DNA of 64,000 bases from Calditrichota bacterium (lineage in GTDB: Bacteria > Calditrichota > Calditrichia > RBG-13-44-9 > J042), in contig JAADJD010000059.1 in the NCBI GenBank assembly GCA_013150955.1, positions 46,857-110,856 on the forward strand. Reading direction: 5' to 3'. Position numbers and translations under genes: made by a program. A model generated the notes under the pieces. That model made no database searches and was not told the DNA's origin. It saw nothing but the letters and a program-made list of their open reading frames with translations. Each line of letters starts with the position of its first letter. Position 1 is the first letter of the stretch. This document shows positions 9,464 to 18,601 of the stretch, piece after piece.

Positions 9464-9492
9464 ATGATAAAAAATTTTAATCGGCAAATCAA
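9464..9492 (-). promoter_or_regulatory. trp operon promoter
   Basis: On the minus strand TTGATT (plus 9487-9492) and TATCAT (9464-9469) are separated by exactly 17 bases. Transcription would start near 9457, giving an untranslated leader of about 18 bases before trpL. The placement fits the attenuator well. No TrpR-like operator is recognised. Confidence 0.75.
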
Positions 9493-9540
9493 GAAAGAAA
9501 AAAATGAACCCAGAAGATTGGCTTTGCAAACGGGTCAATC

Positions 9541-9869
9541 TTAAATCCAGATGATGCATTCGACCGCGGATGACATCGAATTAATATAAATAGAAATAGT
9601 AGAATACCCTGGATTATGTCTGGATGAAAATTTGTTTCGTGGTTTAACCCAGATTATGCAATAGCCTACGAATTACACGAATTAAGACGAATAAAAATAA
9701 TAAAATCCATTTGATGGTATCTGGATGAAAATGTGTTCCAGGGTTTATCCACGATTTTGTAGATTTTTTTGTTTCATTCGCGTAATTCGCGGTTTAATGC
9801 ATTATATGAGTTCAATGCATTATTTGGGTTTAGTCGTATCATTCGCGGTTTATTGTATTAATTGGGATT
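9541..9869. repeat. Dispersed inverted-repeat element, copy 3 (composite)
   Basis: The divergent spacer between the trp promoter and cysS holds a partial left arm near 9541-9600. A full unit in reverse orientation follows at about 9645-9835 (GCCTACGAATTACACGAATT through TTTCATTCGCGTAATTCGCGG). Two extra fragments of the GCATTATTTGGG end motif extend to 9869. Confidence 0.8.
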
Positions 9870-9942
9870 ATGGGAATCGCTTGCAAATTCGAGGTTTGGC
9901 AATGTAAATTCGGGTTCACTGGAATAAACCCGGGAGACGGCA

Positions 9943-11406
9943 ATGCCTTTGCAGATTTACAATACCTTAACGCGAAAAAAAGAACCCTTCACCCCACTGC
10001 ATCCGGGACGGGTACACATTTACGTGTGCGGGCCCACGGTTTATGGGCATCCGCACATTGGTCATGCCAAAAGTTATGTCAGTTTCGATGCGGTGGTTCG
10101 CTGGTTCCGCTATCTGGGCTATCGTGTGAAATATGTCCAGAACATCACCGATGTGGGACATTTGACCGACGATGCCGATGAGGGAGAAGATAAGATCGAA
10201 AAGAAGGCGCGAGAGGAGAAGCTGGATCCCTGGGAAATTGCCCAATATTACACCTGGAGCTATTTCGATGACATGGATGCGCTGGGCGTGTTACGTCCGA
10301 ATATTTCGCCGCATGCCACCGGACATATTGTGGAGCAAATAGAGCTGGTCAAGCGGTTGCTGGAGAAAGGGTATGCCTACGAGGTGAACGGATCGGTGTA
10401 TTATGATGTGCGAAAGTTTCCGGAATACGGGAAACTGAGCGGGCGGAAGCTGGAAGAGCTGGAGGCAGGTGCGCGTGTGGAGGTCAATCCGGAAAAGCGC
10501 CATCCCTTCGATTTTGCCCTCTGGAAGCGGGCGGAACCGGGACACATCATGCGCTGGCCCAGTCCCTGGGGCGAAGGGTATCCCGGCTGGCATATCGAAT
10601 GCTCCGCCATGTCCATGAAATACCTGGGGGAAACATTCGACATTCATGGCGGGGGAATTGAAAACGCCTTTCCGCATCATGAGTGTGAGATTGCGCAGAG
10701 CGAGGCCGCCACGGGAAAGCCATTCGTCCGCTACTGGATGCACAACAACATGGTCACCGTGAATGGCACCAAAATGGGCAAGTCCCTGGGCAATTTCGTC
10801 ACCATCAAGGACGCGCTAAAGAAGCATTCCCCGCTGACCATTCGATTTTTCATTTTGAGCAGTCATTACCGCAGTCCGGTGGATTATAGCGATCAGGCCC
10901 TGGATGCTGCGGAGAAGGGATTGGAGCGGTTGCACAACAGTGTCCGCCAACTGTATCGTACCCTGCAGAAAAGCACCGAAGTGGTCAATTTTACTCCACC
11001 GTTTTCCATCGATGCGTTCCGGGCACGCTTTGAGGAGGAGATGAACGATGATTTCAACACTCCCAGGGCCATCGCCGTGCTGTACGATTTCTCCCGGGAA
11101 TTGAATAAATATTTGAATGCCCCGGGACCACACCACCGGCCGTTTCTGGAAGAGGCGGAAACGTTTTATCAGACATTTGCCGGTGAAGTTCTGGGATTGT
11201 TGCCAGAAGATATTTCCCGGGAGCCGTCTGTGGAAACGCAACAGCTGGTGGAAAAACTGGTTCAGTTGACGGTGGACATCCGCGGCGAATTGCGGAAGCA
11301 AAAGTTGTGGCCGTTATCTGACAAAATCCGCGACGAGCTGGCCCGGCTGGGCATCGTCATTAAAGATCGGCCAGACGGAACCAGTGAGTGGGAGCTGAAA
11401 GGGTAG
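9943..11406 (+). CDS. cysS: Cysteinyl-tRNA synthetase
   Basis: The 487-residue class I synthetase charges tRNA-Cys. The HIGH motif appears as HPHIGH at residues 36-41 just after the zinc-ligand Cys29 (YVCGPTVY). KMGKS at 277-281 is the KMSKS loop with Gly for Ser at the third position. [10 protein letters not shown] and [13 protein letters not shown] provide the remaining zinc ligands. A GGGAG ribosome-binding site precedes the ATG. It is monocistronic and flanked on both sides by dispersed repeat copies. Confidence 0.98.
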   Translation: MPLQIYNTLTRKKEPFTPLHPGRVHIYVCGPTVYGHPHIGHAKSYVSFDAVVRWFRYLGYRVKYVQNITDVGHLTDDADEGEDKIEKKAREEKLDPWEIAQYYTWSYFDDMDALGVLRPNISPHATGHIVEQIELVKRLLEKGYAYEVNGSVYYDVRKFPEYGKLSGRKLEELEAGARVEVNPEKRHPFDFALWKRAEPGHIMRWPSPWGEGYPGWHIECSAMSMKYLGETFDIHGGGIENAFPHHECEIAQSEAATGKPFVRYWMHNNMVTVNGTKMGKSLGNFVTIKDALKKHSPLTIRFFILSSHYRSPVDYSDQALDAAEKGLERLHNSVRQLYRTLQKSTEVVNFTPPFSIDAFRARFEEEMNDDFNTPRAIAVLYDFSRELNKYLNAPGPHHRPFLEEAETFYQTFAGEVLGLLPEDISREPSVETQQLVEKLVQLTVDIRGELRKQKLWPLSDKIRDELARLGIVIKDRPDGTSEWELKG

Positions 11407-11443
11407 GGCATTGTTTCGGATTTCGGCTTATGAAATATCTAAA

Positions 11444-11618
11444 ATAAACCCAAATAATGCAATAAACCGCAAATCACGCGAATGAAACCCAAAAATACCT
11501 ACAAAAACGCGAATAAGCCCGGGAACACATTTTCATCTAAACACAATCCAATGTATTTTATTGGTTTTATATGTGTTCATTCGTGTCATTCGTAGGCTAT
11601 TGCTTAATCTGGGATAAA
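11444..11618. repeat. Dispersed inverted-repeat element, copy 4 (near complete)
   Basis: This clean full unit of about 175 bases begins about 40 bases after the cysS stop. The left arm is AAACCCAAATAATGCAATAA then CCGCAAATCACGCG. The centre carries AATACCTACAAAAACGCG and CATTTTCATCTAAACACAAT. The right arm ends TCATTCGTAGGCTATTGC then TTAATCTGGG. The right arm is the imperfect reverse complement of the left. Confidence 0.9.
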
Positions 11619-11756
11619 GGATTATCCCTGAACCCCAGCAGTTAATTTGGAATCTAATGCCGAAACGGAAGAATGATCAACAATCTGGATGGATCACCCT
11701 CCTGGCCGTATAAAGATATCCTCAATATTTCCCCGGTACTCTTTGGGTTTTTTCCA

Positions 11757-11930
11757 TTAACCCAGATTATGCATTCGCCTACGGATTATACGAATTCACG
11801 CGAACAAAAATAATAAAATCCGTTTGATTATATCTGGATAAAAAATGTGTGCCGGGATTTATTTGCGATTTTGTTGATATTTTCAGGATTCATTCGTGTG
11901 ATTCTGGTTTAATGCAATATTTGGGTTTAT
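11757..11930. repeat. Dispersed inverted-repeat element, copy 5, abutting the RAYT gene
   Basis: A unit in the opposite orientation to copy 4 runs from CCCAGATTATGCATTCGCC to TTTAATGCAATATTTGGG. Its end lies one or two bases from the stop codon of the transposase gene at 11932. About 140 bases of unrecognised sequence lie between copies 4 and 5. Confidence 0.9.
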
Positions 11931-11931
11931 T

Positions 11932-12492
11932 TTACAGAATACCATTTGGTGTAAAATTTTCGTTATCCCTCGCCCAAATTAATGGATTGTTGATAATATA
12001 TTCGCGTATGCGATTTAATTCATTATCATTTCGGATGATGTGTTCGTAATAATTGCGTTGCCAAACATGGTAAACATTGGTATGTTGGCGTGCCCATTTG
12101 GTTACACCGATTTTAAAACCGCGAACAATGGAACCAATGGTTCGGGATGTACCACGGGGACGTAGGGGCGAAACATTTTTCGCCCCTACATTTTTCACCA
12201 CCACATTTTCACGGTTTGGGTCATCCACAATCCAAATAATCCCATGCACATGGTTGGGCATGATGACAAATTCATCCAAACGGGTGCGGGGAAAATGGTC
12301 GGGAATGGCCAACCAGCATTGGTGGGCAATTTTTCCCAATGCATTCAATTTCATTTTTCCATTTACAATATGGCCAAACAACCATTGCCGGTCATGGGTA
12401 CAAATGGTAATAAAATACGCCCCGGGTTGGGAATAATCATACCCCTTCAACCGGATGGAACGGCGGTGGTGTTTATCCGGATTGTTTTTCAT
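11932..12492 (-). CDS. REP-associated tyrosine transposase (RAYT), IS200-like HUH family
   Basis: The 186-residue protein carries the Y1 transposase fold of RAYTs: GAYFITICTHDR near residues 26-37, the metal-binding HVH of MPNHVHGI near residue 80, and the catalytic Tyr in WQRNYYEH near residue 150. RAYTs nick single-stranded REP hairpins and do not carry IS ends. Between the HUH and Tyr motifs a short insert (VGAKNVSPLR) is encoded by a perfect GTAG-footed palindrome. The gene follows directly on a truncated hsdM remnant, and a dispersed repeat abuts its 3' end. No catalytic residue seems lost, so it may be active. Confidence 0.9.
   Translation of the reverse strand: MKNNPDKHHRRSIRLKGYDYSQPGAYFITICTHDRQWLFGHIVNGKMKLNALGKIAHQCWLAIPDHFPRTRLDEFVIMPNHVHGIIWIVDDPNRENVVVKNVGAKNVSPLRPRGTSRTIGSIVRGFKIGVTKWARQHTNVYHVWQRNYYEHIIRNDNELNRIREYIINNPLIWARDNENFTPNGIL
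12162..12189. repeat. REP-like palindrome inside the RAYT gene
   Basis: Two perfect 12-base arms, GTAGGGGCGAAA and TTTCGCCCCTAC, are separated by 4 bases. The GTAG foot is the tetranucleotide RAYTs are known to recognise beside REP hairpins. The palindrome is in frame, so the host protein stays open. No second copy of this exact palindrome was noticed elsewhere in the window. Confidence 0.9.
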
Positions 12493-12497
12493 GGTGG

Positions 12498-12662
12498 TTA
12501 CTGTATCTGAAAGGCATCGGAAATGTATTTCAAAAAAATCAAACCCAACACCACATTTTTGTATTCAGAAGCATCCATGTGGCCACGGAATTTGTCGGCC
12601 ATCTCCCAGAGTTTGTTTTCAAATCCCAGATTGGCGCCGTTGGTGGTCTGTGGTGCTTTCAT
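12498..12662 (-). pseudogene. hsdM: Truncated type I restriction methyltransferase (hsdM), N-terminal remnant
   Basis: Fifty-four codons read [17 protein letters not shown], then [13 protein letters not shown] and [15 protein letters not shown], before a stop. This is the conserved N-terminal region of HsdM ([33 protein letters not shown]). The SAM-binding and NPPF catalytic regions are absent. A RAYT gene begins 5 bases downstream of the stop, so deletion or insertion at that point removed the rest. No hsdS or hsdR is nearby. Confidence 0.88.
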
Positions 12663-12956
12663 CTGGTAAAGATTTTTTTGTTTGAAATTTTCAATCTGGA
12701 ATTAGTTTAGGTATCTTTTAAGGATTTTTCAAGAATATTTTATTTGGAATGCGGGATTCAAACCTTTTGCATGGCAGGATTGAAGGAATTTTGGGTGGTT
12801 TGAGAATGAATGATCGGTTCCGGAGAAAAACGAAGTGGCCTCGCAAATCGTTTACACCCTCAAAAAGATATTTTTCTATTGATTTTAAAATTGTCTTTCT
12901 TGTAATTTCAACACCTGTTTTGTGAAAAAAATTATAAAATAAAACCAGGTGGGCTC
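12663..12956. promoter_or_regulatory. Region upstream of nuoA, probable promoter area
   Basis: This is about 290 bases of AT-rich spacer. A weak sigma70-like pair, TTGATT then a 17-base spacer then GTAATT, lies about 45-75 bases before nuoA. A TATAAA box at 12933-12938 is closer but lacks a good -35. An AGGTGG ribosome-binding site precedes the nuoA ATG. Divergent from the hsdM remnant, so it may once have served both directions. Confidence 0.35.
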
Positions 12957-13322
12957 ATGCTGATCCAGTACGTTCCGATTTTGGTGTTGTTGCTGATTGC
13001 CCTGGGATTTGCGGCGGCGGTTCTGATCCTGACCCACGTTATCAGCCCCAGAGTCAAAGATCCCGTCAAACTCACGGTTTACGAGTCCGGGCTACCCCCT
13101 CAAATGGAAGCCCGTTTGCGCTATCCCATTCGATTCTTTGTGGTGGCCATGATGTTCATCATCTTTGATGTGGAGGTGATTTTCATTTATCCCTGGGCAG
13201 TAGTATACAAGCAATTCCTTTCCTATGGTAGCTTCATCTTCTGGGAAATGATTCTGTTCATTGCCATCCTCTTTGCTGGCTACCTGTACCTTTACAAACG
13301 TGGCGCGTTTAAGTGGGAGTAA
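12957..13322 (+). CDS. nuoA: NADH-quinone oxidoreductase subunit A
   Basis: The 121-residue membrane subunit has three predicted transmembrane helices. It carries the family motifs KLTVYESGLPP near residues 37-48 and RYPIRFFVVAMMFIIFDVEVIF near 59-80, with conserved acidic residues facing the quinone channel. It is first in a 12-gene complex I operon. Unusually the next gene is nuoC, only 6 bases downstream, so nuoB is missing from its normal place. Confidence 0.95.
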   Translation: MLIQYVPILVLLLIALGFAAAVLILTHVISPRVKDPVKLTVYESGLPPQMEARLRYPIRFFVVAMMFIIFDVEVIFIYPWAVVYKQFLSYGSFIFWEMILFIAILFAGYLYLYKRGAFKWE

Positions 13323-13328
13323 GGACGT

Positions 13329-13820
13329 ATGTTGGAGAATAAAACGATCATCGAGGCGGTTCAGGATAAATTCCCGGATGCCACCTTCGAAGAATTTCGC
13401 GAACAGCTTGCCATCCGTATCCCCCGTGACCATCTCTTCGACCTCATGAAATTCCTGAAAGAAGACAAAACGCTGGCCTTTGATTATCTGACCGACGTCA
13501 CCGGCGTGGACTATTTAAAGATGGAGCGCGATCCCCGCTTCGATGTGGTCTATCATTTGTATTCCTTTAAAAACAACGTGCGGGTTCGGGTAAAGTGTGG
13601 CATTGCGGAGACGGATATGGACGTGCCCTCCATGGTGCCGCTGTGGAAGGCGGCGACCTGGCTGGAGCGCGAGGCGTTCGAGATGTTTGGCTTTCAGTTC
13701 AAAGGGCATCCCGATTTACGACGCCTGTTACTTCCCGACGTGTTCGAAGGTTTCCCCCTGCGCAAGGACTACCCGTTACGGGGTCGCGGGGAGCGCGATG
13801 TGATTTTAAATCTGAAATGA
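13329..13820 (+). CDS. nuoC: NADH-quinone oxidoreductase subunit C
   Basis: The 163-residue peripheral-arm subunit ends with the 30-kDa subunit signature: WLEREAFEMFGFQFKGHPDLRRLL and FPLRKDYPLRGRGER in parts. It is separate from NuoD rather than fused as in E. coli. It normally binds NuoB and NuoD near the N2 cluster; NuoB is not encoded here. Confidence 0.96.
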   Translation: MLENKTIIEAVQDKFPDATFEEFREQLAIRIPRDHLFDLMKFLKEDKTLAFDYLTDVTGVDYLKMERDPRFDVVYHLYSFKNNVRVRVKCGIAETDMDVPSMVPLWKAATWLEREAFEMFGFQFKGHPDLRRLLLPDVFEGFPLRKDYPLRGRGERDVILNLK

Positions 13821-13885
13821 GGGACCACGGCTGTTTCTCCGGTCCTGATGATTTGAAAACGAATGGTTTGACCAAAAACAAGTGA

Positions 13886-15088
13886 ATGAGCATGGCCGAT
13901 TTGAGCTACGATTTGAAAACCGATCAAATGGTGTTGAACTTTGGGCCGCAGCATCCGGCGACCCATGGAACCCTGCGGCTGGTGCTGGAGCTGGACGGGG
14001 AAGTGGTGAAAAAAGCCGAACCCCACATCGGGTATCTGCATTCCGGGTTTGAAAAGTTAGGGGAATATAAGACCTACAATCAGTGGATCACCCTCTCGGA
14101 CCGGATGAACTATCTGTCCCCGCTGGCCAATAATATCGGATTTGCCCTGGCAGTGGAGAAATTGATCGGGATCGACGTTCCCGAACGGGCAAAATATATC
14201 CGGGTCATCCTGGCAGAGCTTTCCCGCATTGCCGATCACATGGTGTGGTTGGGTACCCACGCGCTGGATATCGGGGCATTCACCGCATTTCTGTACGCAT
14301 TCGAAGTGCGGGAGCATTTGTACAATATCTTTGAACATGTGACCGGTGCGCGATTAACCACCAGCTACACCCGCATTGGGGGGCTCTTCCGGGATGTGCC
14401 GCATGATTTTGAGGAGCTGGTGCGCGCCTTCCTGAAATATTTCCCCGGCGTGTTAAAGGAGTTACACGGATTGCTGACACGCAATCGGATCTGGATGGAT
14501 CGCACCCGGGGGGTGGGATACCTGTCCAAAGAAGATGCCATTAACTGGGGCGTAACCGGGCCGGTTTTACGGGGTTCCGGTGTGGCCTATGATGTACGTC
14601 GTAACTTTCCGTATTTGATTTACGATCGGCTGGATTTTGAAATTCCGGTTTGCGATGAGGGCGACGTGTACTCCCGCTATCTGGTGCGCATGGAAGAGCT
14701 GGTGCAGAGCATGAAAATCGTGGAACAATGCCTGGCGGATTTTCCCGACGGTCCGGTCAACTATTTTGATCATAAATACACCCTTCCGGAAAAAGAGGCG
14801 GTGTACGACACCATCGAAGGCCTGATCCATCATTTTAAGAATATCATGCCTGGCCATGGATTTGAGGTGCCGGAGGGCGAAATTTACGTAGCGACAGAAG
14901 CCCCCAACGGTGAGCTGGGCTTTTATATCGTTTCCGATGGCAGCAACAAGGCGTATCGATTGCGGGTGCGCCCTCCCTCTTTTGTGAATTTTGCCTGTTT
15001 CGATCATCTGGTTCGCGGGAACCTGGTCTCGGACGTCGTGGCTGTGCTGGGTAGTTTGAATATCATTGCAGGTGAGTTGGACCGTTAA
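13886..15088 (+). CDS. nuoD: NADH-quinone oxidoreductase subunit D
   Basis: The 400-residue 49-kDa subunit forms the quinone-binding cavity with NuoB. LNFGPQHPATHGTLRLVLELDGE carries the conserved HPxxHG loop in parts, followed by EPHIGYLHSGFEKLGE and later YVATEAPNGELGFYIVSDG. The conserved His and Tyr quinone-site residues are expected in GYLHRG-like and Y(N) positions; here GYLHSG has Ser for Arg. A gap of 65 bases separates it from nuoC. Confidence 0.97.
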   Translation: MSMADLSYDLKTDQMVLNFGPQHPATHGTLRLVLELDGEVVKKAEPHIGYLHSGFEKLGEYKTYNQWITLSDRMNYLSPLANNIGFALAVEKLIGIDVPERAKYIRVILAELSRIADHMVWLGTHALDIGAFTAFLYAFEVREHLYNIFEHVTGARLTTSYTRIGGLFRDVPHDFEELVRAFLKYFPGVLKELHGLLTRNRIWMDRTRGVGYLSKEDAINWGVTGPVLRGSGVAYDVRRNFPYLIYDRLDFEIPVCDEGDVYSRYLVRMEELVQSMKIVEQCLADFPDGPVNYFDHKYTLPEKEAVYDTIEGLIHHFKNIMPGHGFEVPEGEIYVATEAPNGELGFYIVSDGSNKAYRLRVRPPSFVNFACFDHLVRGNLVSDVVAVLGSLNIIAGELDR

Positions 15089-15109
15089 CGAAAAGGATAT
15101 GGATTACCA

Positions 15110-15595
15110 ATGAAAGTAGAGTTCTCTGAAGCGGCCAAGAAGGAGTTTGACGAAATTGTCAAACGCTATCCGCAGAAACGTGCCGCCCTGTTGACTGTGC
15201 TCCATCTGGCGCAAAGAGAGTTTGGATGGTTGTCGCGAGACGTGATGGAGTACGTGGGACAGTTGCTGGATATCCCCGTGGGCGAGGTGTACGATACGGC
15301 CTCGTTCTACACCATGTTTTACAAAAAACCCGTGGGGAAATATCATATTCAGGTGTGCCATACGTTATCCTGTGCCCTGCGGGGTGCCCGCAATATTTAC
15401 GAACATCTGGAGCAAAAACTGGGCATCAAGGATGGGGAAGTGACCCCGGATGGAAAGTTTTCTCTGATCAAGGTGGAGTGTCTGGGCTCCTGTGGCACGG
15501 CACCGGTGGTTCAGATCAATGATGATTATTACGAGGGACTGACCATCGAGAAGCTGGATGATATTCTTAACCACTTGGACAAAAATTCGGAGTGA
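15110..15595 (+). CDS. nuoE: NADH-quinone oxidoreductase subunit E
   Basis: The 161-residue 24-kDa subunit binds the [2Fe-2S] N1a cluster. The four ligands are seen in VCHTLSC near residue 84 and VECLGSCG near residue 123. It has the usual thioredoxin-like fold and length. It partners NuoF, encoded 10 bases downstream. Confidence 0.97.
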   Translation: MKVEFSEAAKKEFDEIVKRYPQKRAALLTVLHLAQREFGWLSRDVMEYVGQLLDIPVGEVYDTASFYTMFYKKPVGKYHIQVCHTLSCALRGARNIYEHLEQKLGIKDGEVTPDGKFSLIKVECLGSCGTAPVVQINDDYYEGLTIEKLDDILNHLDKNSE

Positions 15596-15605
15596 GCAGG
15601 TTTCC

Positions 15606-16880
15606 ATGTTCGAAAAAGTATTGACCCAACATATTCAGATCCCGGAGTCGCGCGATATCGATTACTATATGAAGCATGGCGGCTATCAGGCTTTTCGGAA
15701 AGTGCTGAAGGAGATGGACCCCGATCAGGTCATCGAGGTTGTCAAGGAGTCCAATTTGCGGGGCCGGGGTGGAGCGGGATTCCCCACCGGTGTCAAGTGG
15801 GGATTTGTCCCTAAAAATGATGACAAACCTCATTATCTGCTGGTGAATGCGGATGAGAGTGAACCGGGAACGTTCAAAGATCGACTGTTGATGGATGGCA
15901 ATCCCCACCTGGTCATCGAAGGGGCCATGATTGCCTCGTATGCCATTCGCGCCAATCTTTCCTATATATATATTCGCGGCGAATTCGTAAAAGAAGCGCG
16001 GATTCTGGAGGCGGCCATTCAACAGGCGTATGATAAGGGCTTGTTGGGTAAGAACATTCTGGGCAGTGGTTACGATCTGGACATGTACGTGCACCGGGGT
16101 GCGGGGGCTTACATCTGTGGCGAAGAAACCGGATTGATCGAATCGCTGGAAGGCAAGCGGGGCTGGCCGCGAATTAAACCCCCGTTTCCGGCCATTGAAG
16201 GGTTTCTGCAAAGCCCCACCATTGTAAATAATGTCGAAACACTGGCCTGCGTGCCGTTTATCGTGGAACGCGGTGCCCGCTGGTTTAAATCCATCGGGCC
16301 GGAAAGCAGTCCCGGTCCCAAACTGTATTGCTTAAGCGGACACATCAATAAGCCCGGCGTGTATGAATTGCCCATGGGGACCAATCTGAAAGAATTAATT
16401 TATGAATACGGGGGTGGCATTCTGGATGGGAAGGCGCTGAAAGCGGTCATTCCGGGTGGATCGTCCGTGCCGGTGTTGCGTCCCGATGAAATTGATGTGG
16501 CCATGGATTTCGACTCGCTGGCAAAGATTGGCACCATGCTGGGTTCGGCAGGTACCATCGTGATGCATGAGGACACCTGCATGGTGGATGCACTGCTGAA
16601 TCTGATTCACTTCTATCGTCATGAATCCTGCGGGCAATGCACGCCCTGCCGGGAAGGTACCAACTGGGCCGAACGCATTCTAAAGAAAATTGAACACGGG
16701 CAGGCGTCGGAAAAGGATGTGGATTTGCTGGAAGAGGTGGCCAATCACATTAATTTCCGTACCATTTGCCCGCTGGGTGATGCCGCTGCCATGCCCATTC
16801 AGAGTTTTCTGAAGAAATTTCGGGATGAGTTTAACGCCCACGTGGCGCAGCATAAATGTCCGTTAAATAGTCGATTGTAA
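15606..16880 (+). CDS. nuoF: NADH-quinone oxidoreductase subunit F
   Basis: The 424-residue 51-kDa subunit oxidises NADH through FMN and the [4Fe-4S] N3 cluster. GRGGAGFPTGVKW is the NADH/FMN glycine-rich loop, GAGAYICGEETGLIESLEG follows, and ESCGQCTPCREG with a later CPLGD supplies the cluster cysteines. I place the start at ATG 15606, which gives the family's normal N-terminus; a longer frame from 15558 would overlap nuoE. Confidence 0.97.
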   Translation: MFEKVLTQHIQIPESRDIDYYMKHGGYQAFRKVLKEMDPDQVIEVVKESNLRGRGGAGFPTGVKWGFVPKNDDKPHYLLVNADESEPGTFKDRLLMDGNPHLVIEGAMIASYAIRANLSYIYIRGEFVKEARILEAAIQQAYDKGLLGKNILGSGYDLDMYVHRGAGAYICGEETGLIESLEGKRGWPRIKPPFPAIEGFLQSPTIVNNVETLACVPFIVERGARWFKSIGPESSPGPKLYCLSGHINKPGVYELPMGTNLKELIYEYGGGILDGKALKAVIPGGSSVPVLRPDEIDVAMDFDSLAKIGTMLGSAGTIVMHEDTCMVDALLNLIHFYRHESCGQCTPCREGTNWAERILKKIEHGQASEKDVDLLEEVANHINFRTICPLGDAAAMPIQSFLKKFRDEFNAHVAQHKCPLNSRL

Positions 16881-16915
16881 TCGGGTCAAACAATCAAATT
16901 AATGGGAAACGTTAT

Positions 16916-18541
16916 ATGCCGCTCATTAAAATAAATGGGATTGAAACCGAAGTTCCTGCGGGTGTGAACCTGATCGAGGCCGCCAAACAGATCGGCATCG
17001 AAATTCCCCATTATTGCTATCATCCGGGGTTGCGTGTTGTGGCCAGCTGCCGAATGTGCCTGGTCAAAATCGAAGGTATGCCCAAGCTGGTACCCGCCTG
17101 TCAAACCCCGGTACGCGAGGCGCCACCGGAACGGAAAGTGGATGGCAAGTACGACATGGTCGTGGTGACCAACGATGAAGTGGTCAAGGATGCGCAGGAA
17201 TCCATTCTGGAATTTTTACTGCTGAATCATCCGGTGGATTGTCCGGAATGTGACCAGGCCGGGGAATGCCTGCTGCAGGATTACACCTATAAATATGGAA
17301 AAGACCATAGCCGCTTTGAATTTGAAAAACGGGTTCCCCCGCGCAAGGATCTGGGACCCGAAATTTTATTGATTGCCACCCGGTGCATCCTGTGTAGCCG
17401 TTGCGTACGGTTTACCCAGGAAGTTACCGGAACGCGGGAAATATTCATCAAGAATCGCGGGTATCAGGCAGAGATCGAGGTCTATCCCGGAAAATCGTTG
17501 AACAACAAACTCTCCATGTGTACAGCGGATATTTGTCCCGTGGGTGCGCTGGTGACCAAGGACTTTCTTTTCAAACCGCGGAACTGGCGGTACCAGAAGG
17601 TGCGGACGGTTTGTCCCGGATGCTCGGTTGGGTGTAACGTGCAAATCGAATATATGGATGAAGACAATCAGATTTACCGGATCAAGCCGGTCTACAATGC
17701 GGAAGTGAATCAGTGGTGGGCCTGCGATGATGGACGACTGTTGTACCACGTCTACCGCAAACTGGAGCGGTTTGAGTATCCCCTGATACGGGAGAACGGT
17801 TCTTTAGTCCGTAGCAACTGGAAAAAGGCTCTGTTAACGGTTCGGGATACGTTTCGAAAATACCGTCCAGAACAGATTGCGGTGGTGGGAAGCGGTTATC
17901 TGACCAACGAGGAGAACTATCTGCTGCAGAAAATTTTCCGACAGGGACTGGAAAGTCCCCATGTTTGCCTGAACGATCGTCTGTATCGGGAAGAGGATGT
18001 GGTTTATCCAAAATTCGTGATTAAGGGCGAAAAGGTACCCAATTACCAGGGCGCGCAGGATACCCTGCAGCCGTCTTTATCATTTGATGATCTGTTGAAG
18101 AAGATTGAAAAGGGTGAAATCAAGGCATTGTACTGGACGGGTGGTGGACCGTACCAGACGCTGTCCGAGGCAGACCTGGCGGTTTTGGATAAGCTGGAAT
18201 GGTTTGTGGTACAGGACATTGCCCACAATGTGCTGACGGAAAAAGCGCATCTGGTACTGGCGGGGGCAACGGCTTACGAAAAGGAAGGGACGTTTACCAA
18301 TTATCAGAATCGCGTGCAGCGTATTCGTCCAGGTGTAATGCCGCCACTGGCCGCAAAGACCGATTTTGAAATTTTGCAAGAACTGGCCGATCTGCTGGAC
18401 GTGGGTGTTTACATCCGCCCGGAACAGGTCTTTCTGGAAATTAGCGAGAAGGTTGACGGCTACCAGGGCATGAGCTACGCGGCCCTGGGGGAACTGGGCC
18501 TGCCTAAGGGACAAAAGGTTCCGGCAGAAATGGCCAAGTGA
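16916..18541 (+). CDS. nuoG: NADH-quinone oxidoreductase subunit G
   Basis: The 541-residue 75-kDa subunit carries a ferredoxin-type [2Fe-2S] site (CYHPGLRVVASCRMC, then C63 region), the Cys/His [4Fe-4S] site (CPECDQAGEC), CILCSRC with CPVGAL, and an N7-like CPGCSVGC motif. It is shorter than the ~780-900 residues of many NuoG proteins, because the molybdopterin-oxidoreductase-like C-terminal part is reduced. The frame is intact and ends before nuoH with a 60-base gap. Confidence 0.95.
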   Translation: MPLIKINGIETEVPAGVNLIEAAKQIGIEIPHYCYHPGLRVVASCRMCLVKIEGMPKLVPACQTPVREAPPERKVDGKYDMVVVTNDEVVKDAQESILEFLLLNHPVDCPECDQAGECLLQDYTYKYGKDHSRFEFEKRVPPRKDLGPEILLIATRCILCSRCVRFTQEVTGTREIFIKNRGYQAEIEVYPGKSLNNKLSMCTADICPVGALVTKDFLFKPRNWRYQKVRTVCPGCSVGCNVQIEYMDEDNQIYRIKPVYNAEVNQWWACDDGRLLYHVYRKLERFEYPLIRENGSLVRSNWKKALLTVRDTFRKYRPEQIAVVGSGYLTNEENYLLQKIFRQGLESPHVCLNDRLYREEDVVYPKFVIKGEKVPNYQGAQDTLQPSLSFDDLLKKIEKGEIKALYWTGGGPYQTLSEADLAVLDKLEWFVVQDIAHNVLTEKAHLVLAGATAYEKEGTFTNYQNRVQRIRPGVMPPLAAKTDFEILQELADLLDVGVYIRPEQVFLEISEKVDGYQGMSYAALGELGLPKGQKVPAEMAK

Positions 18542-18601
18542 ATGGTACGTGAACCATCAATTAGATGATAAGGAATTGAACGTAGACGGGGAATTGAAGC
18601 G

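Noticed and set aside
12455-12685. 76-codon plus-strand frame
   Set aside because: It is antisense to the RAYT start and the hsdM remnant, which explain the sequence fully.
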